Shown here piece by piece: positions 21,195 through 33,959 of a stretch of 64,000 bases of DNA (the first letter of the stretch is position 1; every line of letters begins with the position of its first letter). A model generated the notes under the pieces. That model searched no databases and was not told where the DNA came from. It was given only the letters and a program-made list of their open reading frames with translations. Position numbers and translations under genes: made by a program. This DNA is from Hypomyces perniciosus. Taxonomy: Eukaryota; Ascomycota; Sordariomycetes; Hypocreales; Hypocreaceae. The DNA lies in NCBI GenBank assembly GCA_008477525.1, contig SPDT01000004.1:248001-312000 (forward strand), written 5' to 3'.

Positions 21195-21771
21195 GTTAAA
21201 AAGGAGGGCTAAAAAGTAAGGATTTTAGTGTAATTAGATAACCTTCCTATTCTGGCTAGACCCAGGAATAGGTCCGATGCTAGGACCAAGTTTTAGAGGA
21301 ACGTTAATGTAAGTTAGGAATTCTCCTTTATCCTTAACAATAACAATTGAGCTAGGATTAGCTACCCTGCCTACCCTAGCCTTAAAACAATACTTAAAAT
21401 AGGTATTGTGAGAAATCTAATTAAAATGGTTTCTTATTTATATAGCTATAAGTCGATTTGAGCGATTTTATATATAAATGAATTTTGCGGAAAATAGGAA
21501 TGCAGCTATAAACCTAATTCTGCCACCGCACGCCTATTATTAAGTTAGAGGATTATTGTAGAAGATAAAGTATTATTCTATAATCACCTCTATAATGCAG
21601 CTGTATATTACTAGATATCCTATAGCTTTTCAGCTATTAGATTAGTTATAATTTAATTGTTTAGTTTATTGTTTACCCAGTAAACTCTTAGTTGTTTCCT
21701 TATTACTGCGTTATATACAGCTTCCTAGAAGTTATATATAAATAAGGTTCAGTATAACCTTGTTATTTTAA
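21195..21771 (+). repeat. 577-bp repeat block, copy 1
   Basis: One of four full-length copies (also 24820-25397, 53020-53596, 57915-58491). The outer end reads gttaaaaaggagggc and the inner end reads accttgttattttaa. It faces copy 2 as an inverted pair. Both ends of each copy abut TTAA or a one-base variant. There is no long reading frame. Possibly a non-autonomous element or the long terminal repeat of a larger one. Confidence 0.75.
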
Positions 21772-24700
21772 TAGATCTAGCGGTTTAAAGCAGGCAATAT
21801 AGTGTAAGGCTAACTCTTTAAATATACCTTTACTGCATTTTTAAACTATTAGGCTAGCGATAGCCTAATAGCTATTGCGTTACTTTTTGTAGCGTATAAA
21901 CGCTCCTGCACTAACAAGCTACTAATAGCTGCTAGTATAGAAAAAATTTTATAGGAGAGAGTTATATGCAGTGCAGTGCTAATAATATCCTATTAATGTC
22001 CTATAGCAAAAGGCTATTAATCCTAGTAAGGTAAAAGGATATACTATATTAGGTTTAACTATAGTATTACTAGTAAATATATAAGCTCCCCTATATAGTA
22101 TTTTATTGCCTTAAAGGGTATAGTCTTCTAGCTTTACTTCTATTAGCGGGTTAAAGAGCTGCGAGAATTATCGCATAGTATATTAAGTAACTGAGGTTAA
22201 CCTTAGCCTAGGGAGCTAGCCCCTATTAACTTATAGGCAACTTAATCGCGAGCTGCAAGTAAATCCCTTAAAGGATAAAAGAGTAATAATATAAAAGAAA
22301 GAATTAAATAACCAGAATTTAAATATAATTAGGCTTCCTAGTAGTGCAAGTATATTTTGTTGGGGGTAACTAATATGCCTAATGCACCTGCATTTTTCTC
22401 GTTAAAGTTTACCCGAGAAAAAGTCGGCTGCTTATTTAAGCAGTTACTTGATTAGGAAAGCTTGGGAGTATAAAGATATATAGACAGACCTAGTTTAATA
22501 CAGAATAACCTTCTTCCCCCTTTAACATATAACCCTACCTGTGAGTTTACAGCCGCTGAGGCGTATAAAGGTAAGCGTTGGTTGCTTTTGGCTGCTGGCA
22601 TTATAATCAAATAATCCGCAGTATCTTTTAGTCCCTATATTACTTATTTGCCGCTTTGTAGTTCTGTCAGGAGCGCGGTTCCCGCGCTCGATACTAGTTG
22701 TTGTGTGTGGGTGTATATGTGTTGTGTGTGTATTTGGGAGTGCTAATTCCCCCTCGACAAAATATTTGATTAAAGAAGCTTAAAGCCCGCGCTGCTTAAA
22801 GGAAAAGGGTGTAGCTAGACTTTAATAAATAAAAGGTTGGTTCGCGGATTAAAGAAGTTAATTACTATTATTGTATATTGCTAATTTTCTTATAATAAAA
22901 GATATAGTTATATATTTTCTTTCTACTGTAGCTGTAGGTTATTAATATATATTTATACTAGAAGCGTTTATAATACTATACAAAATCCTTATACTAGGAC
23001 TTAGCAGCTAGTAAATAATAAAGCTCTCTTTATAAAATTATTAATTTTTTAAGGCATTTAAAGTCTACTATTAATTTAAATAGGCAATATATATTAAATA
23101 TATTCTTTTTTTGTTGGCTTTTAAAGCTAATCTTTAATTTTACTTTAGCTTTTTATTAAAAGAAAGTAAATGTAAATATTATATTTATTAACTTTAATTA
23201 CTTATAGCTTAATTTTATAAATTAATCTATAGCTTTATTCCTTTATATCCCTTAATAGCTAAAGTACTATTAAATATATCTTTCTTATCTATACTTTTTA
23301 ATTTTTAAAATTTAATAAAGACTTATTAAAATAAATTTAAAGGTCTACCCTTTAAATAGTATATTATAGCTATATTATTTAGGCAAATAATAATATCCTT
23401 TATATTATTATTATTAATTAAAGTAGTTTTAAGTCTTTTTAAAGCTTTAACTGCTTTACTATTAAATACTTTTACTAGGCTAAATTAACTATATTTTATT
23501 AAGACCTTTTTACTATTTTACTATATAAAAAACTATAGCTAATAGCTTTTATAGTAAAGTATAAACCGTTAATAAATACTATTATATTTTAAAAGGCTAT
23601 TATAGCTATTTAATTATTAAATTCTTTAATAGCTTTAACTTTACTGCTTAAGTAAAGGGTTTAAATTTTAGTTAACTTTAAGAAAAAACCTAGTTTTAAG
23701 CAGTTTTTAATAAGTTATATAGTTTATTATAGCTTTATCATAAGTATTACTATAGTTTATTTATATATATATATCTAGTTAGGTTTTATAGATAAAAGAG
23801 TATTAATTATTTAATAATAGTAATTTAAGTATAAATTAAAGCTTTTATATATTAAAGAGTTATATTATTAAAGGGATTTTACTTTTGCTATATAAAATTA
23901 ATATAAAAGTTATCTTTTATACTAAAAGGATAGCTTTACAGTTATTTTAAAAACCAGAATTATATAATTAAAAAGGTATTGTATTTTATATATATATAAG
24001 CTTTTATACTATACCTTTAACTTATAGTAGAGTATTAGTTTTATATATATATAGACTATTTATTATATAAAGTATTAAGCAGCCTTTTAAATAAAGTTTA
24101 AAATACTATATAGTATATTTATTACTATATAGGCCTTTATAGTTTATTTTTTAATATATATTTTAAAGCTAAGCTTTTAATTAAAGAAAACGCTTAGTTA
24201 TTTAATTGCCTTTTTTTTAAATATAGTTTTTAAAATATTATTATATATTACTAATAGGTTATTTTATAAGTGGTATTTTAAGAAATATATTACTTTTATT
24301 TTTTTAAAATTCAATAATATTATATTATCTCTGCTTTATTATTATAGCTTTTAAACTATAGCTATAGCTTAAACGATTATTTAGTTAAAGGAGTTACTAA
24401 TAAATAAAAACGCTATATTATTTATATAGTTAAACTTTTATAGTTTATTAAAAAAGGATTATTTAATAGCTACTATTTAAAGTTAAGTGAGGGCAGTAAA
24501 TAAATAGTATATTAAGGCTATATAAAACAAAACAAGAATTAAAGATACTAGTAATCTTTAAAAGAGACTATAACTTAAAGGGAGTAGTTAAGTTATTATT
24601 TTTTATAGTTTTATTTAAGCTTTATATTTTATTATAAAAGAAAAAGCCTATCTAGCTATATAATTAAGCTAACCTTATTTTTATAGTTAAAAAGTTAATT

Positions 24701-24819
24701 TAGTAATAAAGACTATATTTAAAGCCCTTTAAATATTGTCTGTAATAAAAGTAATTACCTTACTATTATAAAAAGCTAGTTTAACTTTATAAATTAAAGC
24801 TATAACTAGGTTAATGTTT
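21772..24819. other. RIP-decayed DNA between inverted 577-bp blocks
   Basis: Contains the LTR-like repeat at 22359-22759. From about 21930 to 22290 there is a second, diverged copy of sequence seen at 20620-20880 (shared agtgcagt..., ctatagcaaa.ggct and agtaagg.aaaaggata strings). The remainder (22760-24819) is AT-rich with stops in all frames and no recognised domain. Confidence 0.45.
22359..22759 (+). repeat. LTR-like repeat, copy 2 (401 bp)
   Basis: Best preserved copy of the family: starts tgttgggggtaac and ends ccccctcgaca (TG...CA). It contains the intact landmark tcaggagcgcggttcccgcg and a GT-rich tract. Sequence just after it (aaatat.tga...gaagcttaaag) is also found after copy 1 but not after copy 3. 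Confidence 0.7.
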
Positions 24820-25397
24820 GTTAAAATAACAAGGTTATACTGAACCTTATTTATATATGGCTTCTAGGAAGCTGTATACAACGTAGCAATAAGGAAACAA
24901 CTGAGAGTTTACTGGGTAAACAATAAACTAAACAATTGAATTATAACTAATCTAATAGCTAAAAAGCTATAGGATATCTAGTGATGTACGGCTGTATTGT
25001 AGAAGTGATTGTAGAACAATGCGTTGTCTTCTACAATAGTCCTCCAACTAAATAATAGGTATATAGCGGCAGAATTAGGTTCGTGGCCGCATTCCTATTT
25101 TCCGCAAAATTCAATTGTATAGGAAATCGGCCAAATCGACTCACGGCCCTATAAACAGGAAACCATTTTAGTCAGATTTTTCACAATAGCCATTGTGGCC
25201 ATTGTATTGAGTCTAAGGTAGGCGGGGTAGCTGGTCCTAGCTCAATTAGTATCGTTGAAGATAACAGAAATTTCCTGACTTACACCAAAGTTCCTCTGGG
25301 AACTCGGTCCTAGCGTCCGGCCTAATTCCGGGTCTAGCCAAAATAGGAAGGTTACCCAAATACACTGAAATCCTTACTTTTTAGCCCTCCCTTTAAC
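24820..25397 (-). repeat. 577-bp repeat block, copy 2 (inverted)
   Basis: Reverse-oriented partner of 21195-21771, running from gttaaaataacaaggtta to gccctccctttaac. It keeps many C/G bases lost in copy 1, so the two copies have diverged by transitions. Confidence 0.75.
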
Positions 25398-26088
25398 AAT
25401 ATTAAAATTTTTTTAAAAAAGCGCTAGCTTATTTAATATATAATACCTATTATATTATTATAGCCTATATAATTCTTTATATCATAAGGTATTTAAATCC
25501 TTTATTTAAGTAAAAAAGGAGAGAGATTAACTTTTAAGCTTTTAAGGATAATAAATCTCTTTTCTTTAATTTAAACATTATTACTACTGTAATTAATTTA
25601 AAGGCTAATAGGTAATGCTTGATTTTAAAATAAGTTTTATAAAAGGAGTAAATATATTTTTTAATTATTAACTAATAGAGCTATAAAAGGTTTACTGTAA
25701 TATTATTAATATTTAAAAATATATTCTCTATATATACTATAACTGCTGCTGCTTTATTTAATAAAACTATTAAAGGGAGTTTAATTTACTGTTATTAATT
25801 AATTACAGACTATAAGTTTTTAATATTATTAGCTATTATATATCTTGTAAGTATAGTATTATAGAGGGCAATAGCCTTTTCCTTTTAAAAAGCAAAGATT
25901 TAATTGCTAATTTATAACAGTAATAGTTAAAAGACTAGTAATAGCTTTACTTAGTAAACTATATAAAAGATATCTTTACTTTTTTAGCAGTATTAATAAG
26001 ATTTTACTAATATACCCTTGTAGTATTTTTTACTGTCTTTTTAAAGGACTTTTTAGTATTATAGAGATAGGTATTTAATAATATAACT
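25398..26088. other. RIP-decayed DNA, copia insertion target
   Basis: AT-rich sequence without a recognisable gene. The copia element inserted at its right edge; the same decayed DNA resumes after 31158. Confidence 0.5.
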
Positions 26089-26093
26089 GCAGT

Positions 26094-26221
26094 TGTTGAG
26101 CCTCTTGAGGGAAAAACAACATGTATATTAATGTCAAGACTAGGCTAGCAACAAGGGCCAAGGGCACGGTGTTGTGGGCGTTTGGCTGGAGCCACGTGAT
26201 CACGTAACCCACACCACAACA
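26094..26221 (-). repeat. copia 3' LTR (128 bp)
   Basis: On the minus strand begins TGTTGTGGTGTGGG and ends ...CTCAACA. It differs from the other LTR at five positions, all A/G. It contains the palindrome cacgtgatcacgt. Confidence 0.93.
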
Positions 26222-26315
26222 CCGCCCCTTAGCCAAATGCCTCAACAAGACAGCTATCTACCTATCTTTCCTATTCGGGAAGTCCATAATACTTCCTTAG
26301 TGTTTTCCATATTTT

Positions 26316-26663
26316 CTAAACCAATCCAAAGTTCAGCTGTCTAACAAAGCGCTCATAAGCCACCTTCAGCAGGGGCTTCGTTAAGCTGTCGGCGGCCATT
26401 TCCGTCATTCTGATTTGGATAAGGTCAAATTCCCCTCTACCAACTCGATCAATTATCCATTTATATCGAATGTCGATATGCCTTATCCTCGCCGCGTTAT
26501 ATCGGTCTAAGACTATATACTTCGCGTTCTGGCTATCAGTAAAGATCACTAATGCTTTGTCTTGGAAAAAACCCATTTCTTTTAGTAGTTTCTTTATCCA
26601 CAACATCGACAATCCTGCTAGGGTAAGGTTAATAAATTCAGCTTCGGTAGAGCTCACTGTCAC
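26316..26663 (-). pseudogene. copia RNase H domain
   Basis: A 115-codon open stretch: S-S-T-E-A-E-F near the start (catalytic Glu of copia RNase H), W-I-K-K-L-L, then H-I-D-I-R-Y-K-W-I near residues 63-71 and A-D-S-L-T-K-P-L near 91-98. These strings are diagnostic of the C-terminus of copia Pol, which removes RNA during reverse transcription. It ends with a natural stop just before the purine tract and 3' LTR. The preceding Pol region is broken by stops. Confidence 0.9.
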
Positions 26664-29600
26664 GATGGTTTACTTGCGTAATTTCCAGAATACGGGGCCA
26701 TCTCTAATAAATACAATATAACCTGCTGTACTGAACCTTATAAAGGGATTATTGGCGAATAAAGCGTCGGCATACATTCGCAGCTTTAAGTCAGAAACTA
26801 TATATTTTCCTCCAACCGTAATGCCTCGTCCTACAGTGCTTCCGATATATCTAATCAGAGTAGCTCCGACTTGGCAGTAGGCTTCTATTAGTCCTGTATT
26901 CGCCTCTAAAAGTTGTTAAGTCGTGAATGTGATTTCCGGCCTCATGCCTATCAATAGATAATTTGTGCTTCCTGTAATCTTTAGCCACTCCCTAGATTTT
27001 ATTACTTTTTCTTACTCTCGCTAATCCCTCGGGATCTCTTCTCTTAGTAGCTATAAAGTTTTAGATAGTCGGTTTACGGCTGCTGAAAGTTTTGGTCTAT
27101 ACTTGGCGACAACTTTGGTAGCGAATTAACTTTAGTAGATAATTATTATTCTTTCTTGCCTGTTCCTCTTAAATTGCAGACTGAGGAACTCTTTTACTTC
27201 TCCTAAATGCTTGATTTCAAACAGCTTTAAGATCGCTGCTGCTGTCTCGGCAATCTATTATTTTATAGCAGCTGCTACAATCATATCGTCGACATAAAGG
27301 ATAATTATAACTCTATCATTCCTTTTAAAGATACATATCTCTGTGCTCATTTATTCAAAGTTCAACAATACTAAATGCTTAAGTGCAGTCTCAAACCACT
27401 ACAAGGGAGATACTGGCAGCCTGTACAGGGCTTAATTAAAACAGCAGACCCGGCCAGTCTTATCGTTAAAACCTTGTAGTTATTCCACGTATACTATATC
27501 TTTAGCCTTCGCGTTAAGGAATGCCGTAACAGCGTCAAATTGTTCCCATTCAAGGTCTAGTATCGCCACAATTATACAGAAGAGTCTAACAGACGCCATA
27601 TAAGCTACTGCTGCATATAAATCTTATACGGCGTATCCCTTTCCTTTCATCTGATCACTACAGACTACCTAACGAGCTCAGGCAATTAGGTTAGAGTTAT
27701 ATAGGAATTTCTCGTCATACACCTATCTACCTTAGAGTCCCTGTAATTTATCTAGAGGATTGATAAGTTCCCAAGCGCTTTTCATTATCAGGCTCTCAAA
27801 TTGCTTCTGCATAGCTGGAAACCACTTCTTCACATAGTCTTCCCGCTTAACGGCCTAGAAGTAGTTTTTAGGAACAGATGTCAATCCATAGTTCATTAAC
27901 TTTTAAGCTTTAATTGCCGTAAACGCATACAATCGTAGTTCCGACGTATTAACAATATCTTGCTCCACGGGTTAGGGTTGCATACAGTTTCAGTCGTGTC
28001 ATAAACTTCATTCAGGGATAAAGATATCGAGGTCAGTCTCGCTTACAGATTCAGTTCAACAGGAACGTCCAGTTCTATTATTGCTTTTTCAAATTCCTCT
28101 TCGTCAGTAGTATCTTAAATCGGCAGGTTTTTTCGCAGTATATCTGCAGTATTTACTTAGGTAACCGGTTATTCTTCTAGCTCTAAAGTCGGCAGTTACA
28201 TGCATTGCTCTTCTTCTCGCATTGTCATAAATCTCACTTATTTTTCTTTCATCGTCTTCTCAGCATTAGTGACATAATCATTAACGGTCAGCACAAATAT
28301 CACTCATCCTTACTCTTAAATCTCCGGATCAATAAGCATAGCTTCATACTCGATCTCGTCATCTTCTATTAATATCATCTGTTTTGTTAACAAGTCCACC
28401 TTATAGAAGCGGACATCTCTTACTCTAATAACCTTCCCTTCTATTAAGATCCAGATTTTATAGATTCTGCCGCAAAGTCCTTCAATTCCAACAAGTCTGC
28501 CTTTCCAGGCACAAAGAGCCATCTTTTATAATCAAATCCTCTTCTATTCTGGGATACGAATATAGGCGATATATCCCTAAATTCGTAAATGTCGAATTGT
28601 CGGTTCTATCAGGATTTTCAGAAGTTTAAACATCTCGCATATCGGGCTTAAGTTATTCTCATTTACTCGTATTGGCAGCAGGTTGTTAATGTATACTGCG
28701 TATTCTATTTAGAGAGGCCACAGAGTTTCTGGCAACTCGGCGTCAATGCCTAATACTCGTCCAGAATCCATCAGTATTCTACCAGCTCTTTTAATTTATC
28801 CTTAGTAAGCAGAGACGTATAGAGCTCCAGTTCTAGCGTGAACGCCTTCCTTATTATAGATTTGACGGGCTCCATCGCTCAGAAATTCTAGTGCATTGTC
28901 GAAAATGAAGACTTAGACCTATCTTCCACCACTCATTAATTCCACTTTCTTCTTCCATGCTACCAGTTTCCCAGGGAACTCAGATTTCTTCAAGCAGCAG
29001 ATAGTCCACTAGAATCCCGTCTTTGCTTCAATTGCATGCAGTAAATACTTGAATCCTCTATATCCGATTAAAGTATATTTACTAAAATCCCAATAAATAT
29101 AAGATAAAAACTCGTTCAGTTTAATTAAGGGTTAGCGGTTAACTATCTAGTCTGCTTTCGCAAGATAACAAGCTTCACAGTGAAATTCCAAAGTAGCAGG
29201 GTTAATCTCAATTCCTGCTTCTCTATATACTTAGAGAACTCAATCTTTGCCTGCATATCCTAGTCGGCGATGCATTAGACTGTATTCGACTTGCTTTATT
29301 ATTATATTTTTCGGTAAAGCAGCGAAGTTGTAGAAGGGTATCTCTTAACGAAGTGGAATGACAGCGACCTTCTATTTCCAAACAACATCTAATACTTCCT
29401 TTCCCGTGGCTTTACTGATCATCACATCTTTCAGTCCATCAAAGACAATACTGTCATCTCTCAGCATACCTAGACTGACCATACTCGCCGCTGCCCCAGG
29501 ACAGTAGAATACATTCACGAGCTCTAGATTCCCTTTTATTATAGGGAGTCTTACATTGCCAATGCCCTGAATTTAGAGTGTTCCCCCATTACTTGCTTTC

Positions 29601-30394
29601 ATAATAAAATCGGGATCATTAATTTCCGTTAAAAAAGTAAACCAGTCCCTGTTGTTAAAGGTATAGTTGCTGCATCCTATATCCAGAATCACATTATTCT
29701 TCTAAATCAGGTTTATAGCAGAATACGCCACCTCAGTAGTAGTCTCCAATATCGATACACAGTCCCAGTGCTCTTCCACTTAGGTAATATTACCGTTATT
29801 AGGTATTGTTATACTATAGAAGTTGTTAAATTTCTGTATTTAACTGGAGGAGTGTTTATCAATCGTTATATATAACATTCCCAAGCCGACATTAATTATA
29901 TCAGCATTGCTTTAGTTATAGGAATCCTGTATAGATAGCTTCTTTTACCCTTTCTGTTTTATTAAAGCCAGTATCTTCTCTAGGTGTTTGACCCAGCAGT
30001 TATCTTGACTATACTCTGGTCTGCCAGGTTAGATACAGTATCCACACTCTAATGTCTTTAGCTTCCTAGTGTTATTGAACTTCCTCTTTAATGCTGAGTC
30101 TTTTTTGCTGGTCTCTTTTCTTAATGGCTTTATTATTGCTATTATAATCCCTGTTTATTTCTCATTGACTCCTTATCGTCCCAAGAACATAAGCAAGTTC
30201 TCTTTCGTGACTTTATTTCCTCTTTAGAGGTCATAACTCTAATTGCTGTATTATTCTAGGTTAGACTTTTTAATGCCGTTTAAGGCGATATTAACCCACA
30301 CTTCTTTAAGTATCTTAGGCAGTTGGTTTATAATCCTTGTCTAGTAGAAGTATATCTTCTGGAGGAATAAATTCATTAAGTCGAAGTCTTTCCG

Positions 30395-30754
30395 TTAAAT
30401 ATGGAAAAATGCCGTCAACATATCATAAATAGCATCTTCTGGCGTGTATATAACTGCTGTTCTTAAGTATTCAATCGTCTCAGCAGGTATTTTATCGACG
30501 TTCCATCCTGCTGTCTTAATCTTCTCGATTACATTATCGCTAACACAATTGACAATAAACGTCAAGGTCCCGTCTTTATACTCTTGGAATTTAGGGTCAT
30601 TTTCTTCGTTTACAGTGCCTTCGACATAGGCTTGCACTTTTATAAGTTTAGCGTTTAGTTTAAGCTTAATTAACCACTGGTTGAAGTTAGTGGTGTCCTT
30701 TAACAACAGTACACCAGGGCCTGTAAACTGGGGCTTCATTCCCCATCTATCCAT
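30395..30754 (-). pseudogene. copia gag, N-terminal part
   Basis: A 119-codon open stretch starting M-D-R-W-G-M-K-P and ending at a stop in the body of Gag. It contains F-N-Q-W-L-I-K-L-K, the F-x-x-W-x-x-x-L pattern of copia Gag N-termini. Gag forms the virus-like particle. It is the first coding segment after the 5' LTR and primer site. The downstream frame continues with stops to a zinc-knuckle relic near 30050. Confidence 0.8.
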
Positions 30755-31002
30755 GTTAGATAAGACATTATGGTCGTTCCGATTGGATTGGGGTATCCTG
30801 AGATCCTCTCAGGTCTTGTTATTGGTTGGAATTATGCATATATTCGATGCGTTTCTGTATGGGTTGGTGGGTTACCGGGGTGCCACAAATTTCGGGTTTT
30901 CCGAGATACTTTTCCGATTTTCCCCAGGATTGGTTCCTCAAAATTAAAAGAAAAGTAAAATAACGTCTTCCCTCAAGATCATAGAGAATTTTTCTTATGC
31001 GG

Positions 31003-31025
31003 AAGTCACAGAAGGCCTCATAACC
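31003..31025 (-). promoter_or_regulatory. primer-binding site, half-tRNA(iMet) type
   Basis: Directly after the 5' LTR the minus strand reads ggttatgaggcc. This pairs at 10 of 12 positions with the anticodon stem-loop region of eukaryotic initiator tRNA-Met (complement ggttatgggccc), the primer site used by Drosophila copia and many fungal copia elements. The match is short, so this is probable, not certain. Confidence 0.55.
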
Positions 31026-31153
31026 TGTTAAGCCTCTTGAGGGAAAAACAACATGTGTATTGATGTCAAGACTAGGCTAGCAACGAGGGCCAAGGGCACG
31101 GTGTTGTGGGCGTTTGGCTGGAGCCACGTGATCACGTGACCCACACCACAACA
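31026..31153 (-). repeat. copia 5' LTR (128 bp)
   Basis: Equal in length to the 3' LTR, with five A/G differences and no indels, compatible with recent insertion and mild RIP. It would carry the element's promoter. Confidence 0.93.
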
Positions 31154-31158
31154 GCAGT

Positions 31159-33524
31159 TTTTTTAGCAGTTAAAAAAGCTTAATAACTCTCTTTACATTT
31201 AGCCCCCTATTATAGTTAAAAAGGTAAATAACCTAATAGTTAACTTAGTATCTTAGTTAATTTATAAAGGAGTAAAAGTAAAGTATTAACTATTTAATTT
31301 ATAGCTATTATTATTAATTAAAAGGGGGGAAAAGTTAAGTCTTTTCTTTAATTAATATTAAAAAGCAGTTTTTATTATTATCTCTTTTAACCTTTAATCC
31401 TTTAAAAGGCATTAAGCAGTAAGTTAAGGCTAAGATAATAATATTTAATATAGTATAATTAAAGCTAATAAATAAGTATTCTGTTAATATAGCTTTTACT
31501 AATAGGATATTTAAAAATACTAGGTTAATTATATTATTAAATATATATATCAAAGCATTTAATAGGTTAAAGAGAGAGAGGCTAGCTTTAAAGGCCTAGT
31601 CAGCTATTAATACTTTTTAATTCTAGTTATTAATTGCCTACTATAAAGAGTATATTATATTAAAATCCTTTATTATTATATAGTTTTCAGTATTTTACAA
31701 TATAAATAAAGTTATAAAGGCTTTAAATATACTATATTCTTTTAAAGGTTAATAGTTATTATTTTATTAATATAAACCTATAAAAGGTCCTAAATAGTTT
31801 TAATAAATAATTATTTAATTAAAATCCCTGCTTTTTTTTATATATATAAAGACTTAAGGGTAAATACTATAGATAATTTAAGTTATTACTAGAAAAAAGG
31901 TTTAAAATTCTTTATATATTACTATATAGCAGTAGCCTTTTTAAGGAATATTTATATATAGTTTTTATATTATAATAATATTATAGCCCTCTTTAACTAT
32001 TAGGGTAAAGGCAGTATTATATATTAGCTTTACTTTATTAATATTAGCCTAAAATATCCTTTAAATTTTACTATTTTTAAAATTTAAGTTTAATCTTTTA
32101 AGATTTATTTAAATTATTAAAGGTTATTATCTTTAAATATTACCTTTTCTTTATTATTTAAAATTATAATAGCCTCTTTACTGCTATTATATATAATAAT
32201 AAAAAGATGTTAATAGTTATTATATTTTAAGCAGTATTTAAAAGCTTAAAGGCTAAAGGGTAAATGTATTAAAAAATCTTTACCCTTTACTATTATATTT
32301 TTTATAGTTTTATATTTAAAAGGTATATTAATTTTCTATAACTATAGAAAAGTTTAGGTAAGTATTATTAATATATAGTTTCATATAATTTTAAACAGTT
32401 AATATATTAAATATTTAATAGGTAAACTTATATTTTATACTTAAAACTACTATACAGGCAGTATTTAAATTTCCTTTTATATATTTATTAAAGGTAAAAG
32501 TTTTAATAGTTTTTATATTATATTAAAAAGTTAATTTTTTATATTAATTTTACTATTTTATTAACGCTGAAAAAAGTAAACCTTTTATTAAATAAATTAA
32601 AGAAACAATATAATATTATTCTCTTTTATCAATATTTATATAATTATTTTAAAATTTGTAAATTAATTAAATTTTAATTAATTTATATTTTTGCCTTTAA
32701 TTTAATAGCTTTAAAAAGTCTATTTTTATATTATTAAAAGAGTTTATAATTTTATTTAAATAGCTTAACACTATATATATAAACTATTATTAAACTGCTT
32801 TAACCTTTATAGCACTTAAATAAATATTAATTTTTTTTATTAAAAAGCTATTATTTAATCTTGTAATTAATTAAAGTTATTAACTATTTTATCTTTATTA
32901 ATAATATCTAAAAGATTATATTAAGTCTTTAGTTAATAATTCTTATAACTATTATATAAATATAATATACTTTATATTACTATACTATTAATTTTAAGTT
33001 TAATTTAATAAAGACTTATAAATTTTCTTTAGTATTAATTAAAAGGATTTTTATTTAATATGTTTTAAAAGCTATAACAGTATATATTTAAAGGTATATT
33101 TATTATAGTATATTAAATAAAAGGCTAGTATATAGTTTATTAATAAAAAAGTTTTAAATAGCTTTAAGTTATAGTTTAGCAGTACTATTATTATTTTTAT
33201 AATAATTAATGAAGCCTTAAATTATCTAAATAGTAATATTATATTTTCAGCTTATTAAAAATTAAGCTATAATATTATTAAATACTTTATAAACTATATA
33301 AAAATAGCTATATAGTCTTTAAATAAAGCCTGGCTATTAGCTTTAGTACTTTTTAAAGCTTTAAAAGTATTAATTTTAATATTTAATTATATAAAGGATA
33401 ATAGTAGAGAGCTTAAAGGACTAGGTATTATAGAGCTATAGTTATTATTAGTATTAAGCTTTAAGCTTAAATAAGTTTTAGTATATTGGCCTTCCCTTAG
33501 CTATATACTAGGCTTAATAGCAAT
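31159..33524. other. RIP-decayed AT-rich DNA
   Basis: About 2.4 kb with stops in all frames and no recognisable motif. Composition matches 25398-26088, from which it was separated by the copia insertion. Confidence 0.5.
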
Positions 33525-33743
33525 AGTATCAATATAGAGTTTTATTTCTGCCCCTATAAAGATAATATTCTTTACTTTCTACCATAATTTCCTAAGTGTA
33601 TGTATTCCTAGGTTAAAGGAACTGCTGCTTGCGGGCTTTAAGGCTATTGCAAGTAGTGGTTTAGTGTGTTATTAGTGTATTAGTGGTATTGCGTGCGAAA
33701 ACGTTAACATAAGGTGCCAAGACCTGGTGTTGTAGGAGGGAAG
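33525..33743 (+). repeat. 220-bp dispersed direct repeat, preserved copy
   Basis: Better preserved partner of 20431-20650. From about 33780 to 33870 the following sequence has a stretch (gaccaaaacggtttc, tgtgtggcca) that resembles part of the 577-bp blocks (gaccaaaatggtttc, gtatggcc), so a related fragment may start here. Confidence 0.6.
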
Positions 33744-33959
33744 TTGCGCAGTGCAGTGCGTCCATTGGTGTAGGATGGCTCTAGGGTAGGTTGTGTTGTG
33801 GTGGTTATAGCGAAAATTTGACCAAGTCCGAAAAACTGACCAAAACGGTTTCGCGTTTGTGTGGCCAGGTATATTATTTTCTTTTCCAAAGGTTTCCGCT
33901 GTTCCGGGTAGCTCTCCGCCCTTCTTGTACAGGACGGCTGCTCAGAGAACACCATTAAC

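Larger units (their letters stand above)
26094..31153 (-). mobile_element. Ty1/copia retrotransposon, structurally complete, lightly RIP-mutated
   Basis: A 5,060-bp element read on the minus strand. It has two 128-bp LTRs and a perfect 5-bp target duplication gcagt (26089-26093 and 31154-31158). Order on the minus strand: LTR, primer site, gag (30754), zinc-knuckle relic near 30050, protease N-V-I-L-D-I-G-C-S-N near 29690, integrase zinc region H-R-R-L-G-Y-A near 29270, RT catalytic Y-V-D-D-M near 27290, RNase H (26663-26316), purine tract ggctaaggggcgg next to the 3' LTR. The gag-protease-integrase-RT-RH order defines copia. Many in-frame TAG/TAA codons make it non-coding, but GC content is far above the flanks, so it is a recent insertion with few RIP rounds. 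Confidence 0.93.

Noticed and set aside
30681..30958. Plus-strand open frames inside the copia element
   Set aside because: Antisense to gag and its 5' leader; no recognisable feature.
33704..33955. Minus-strand 83-codon open frame as a gene
   Set aside because: Lies across repeat junctions and related block fragments; no family resemblance.
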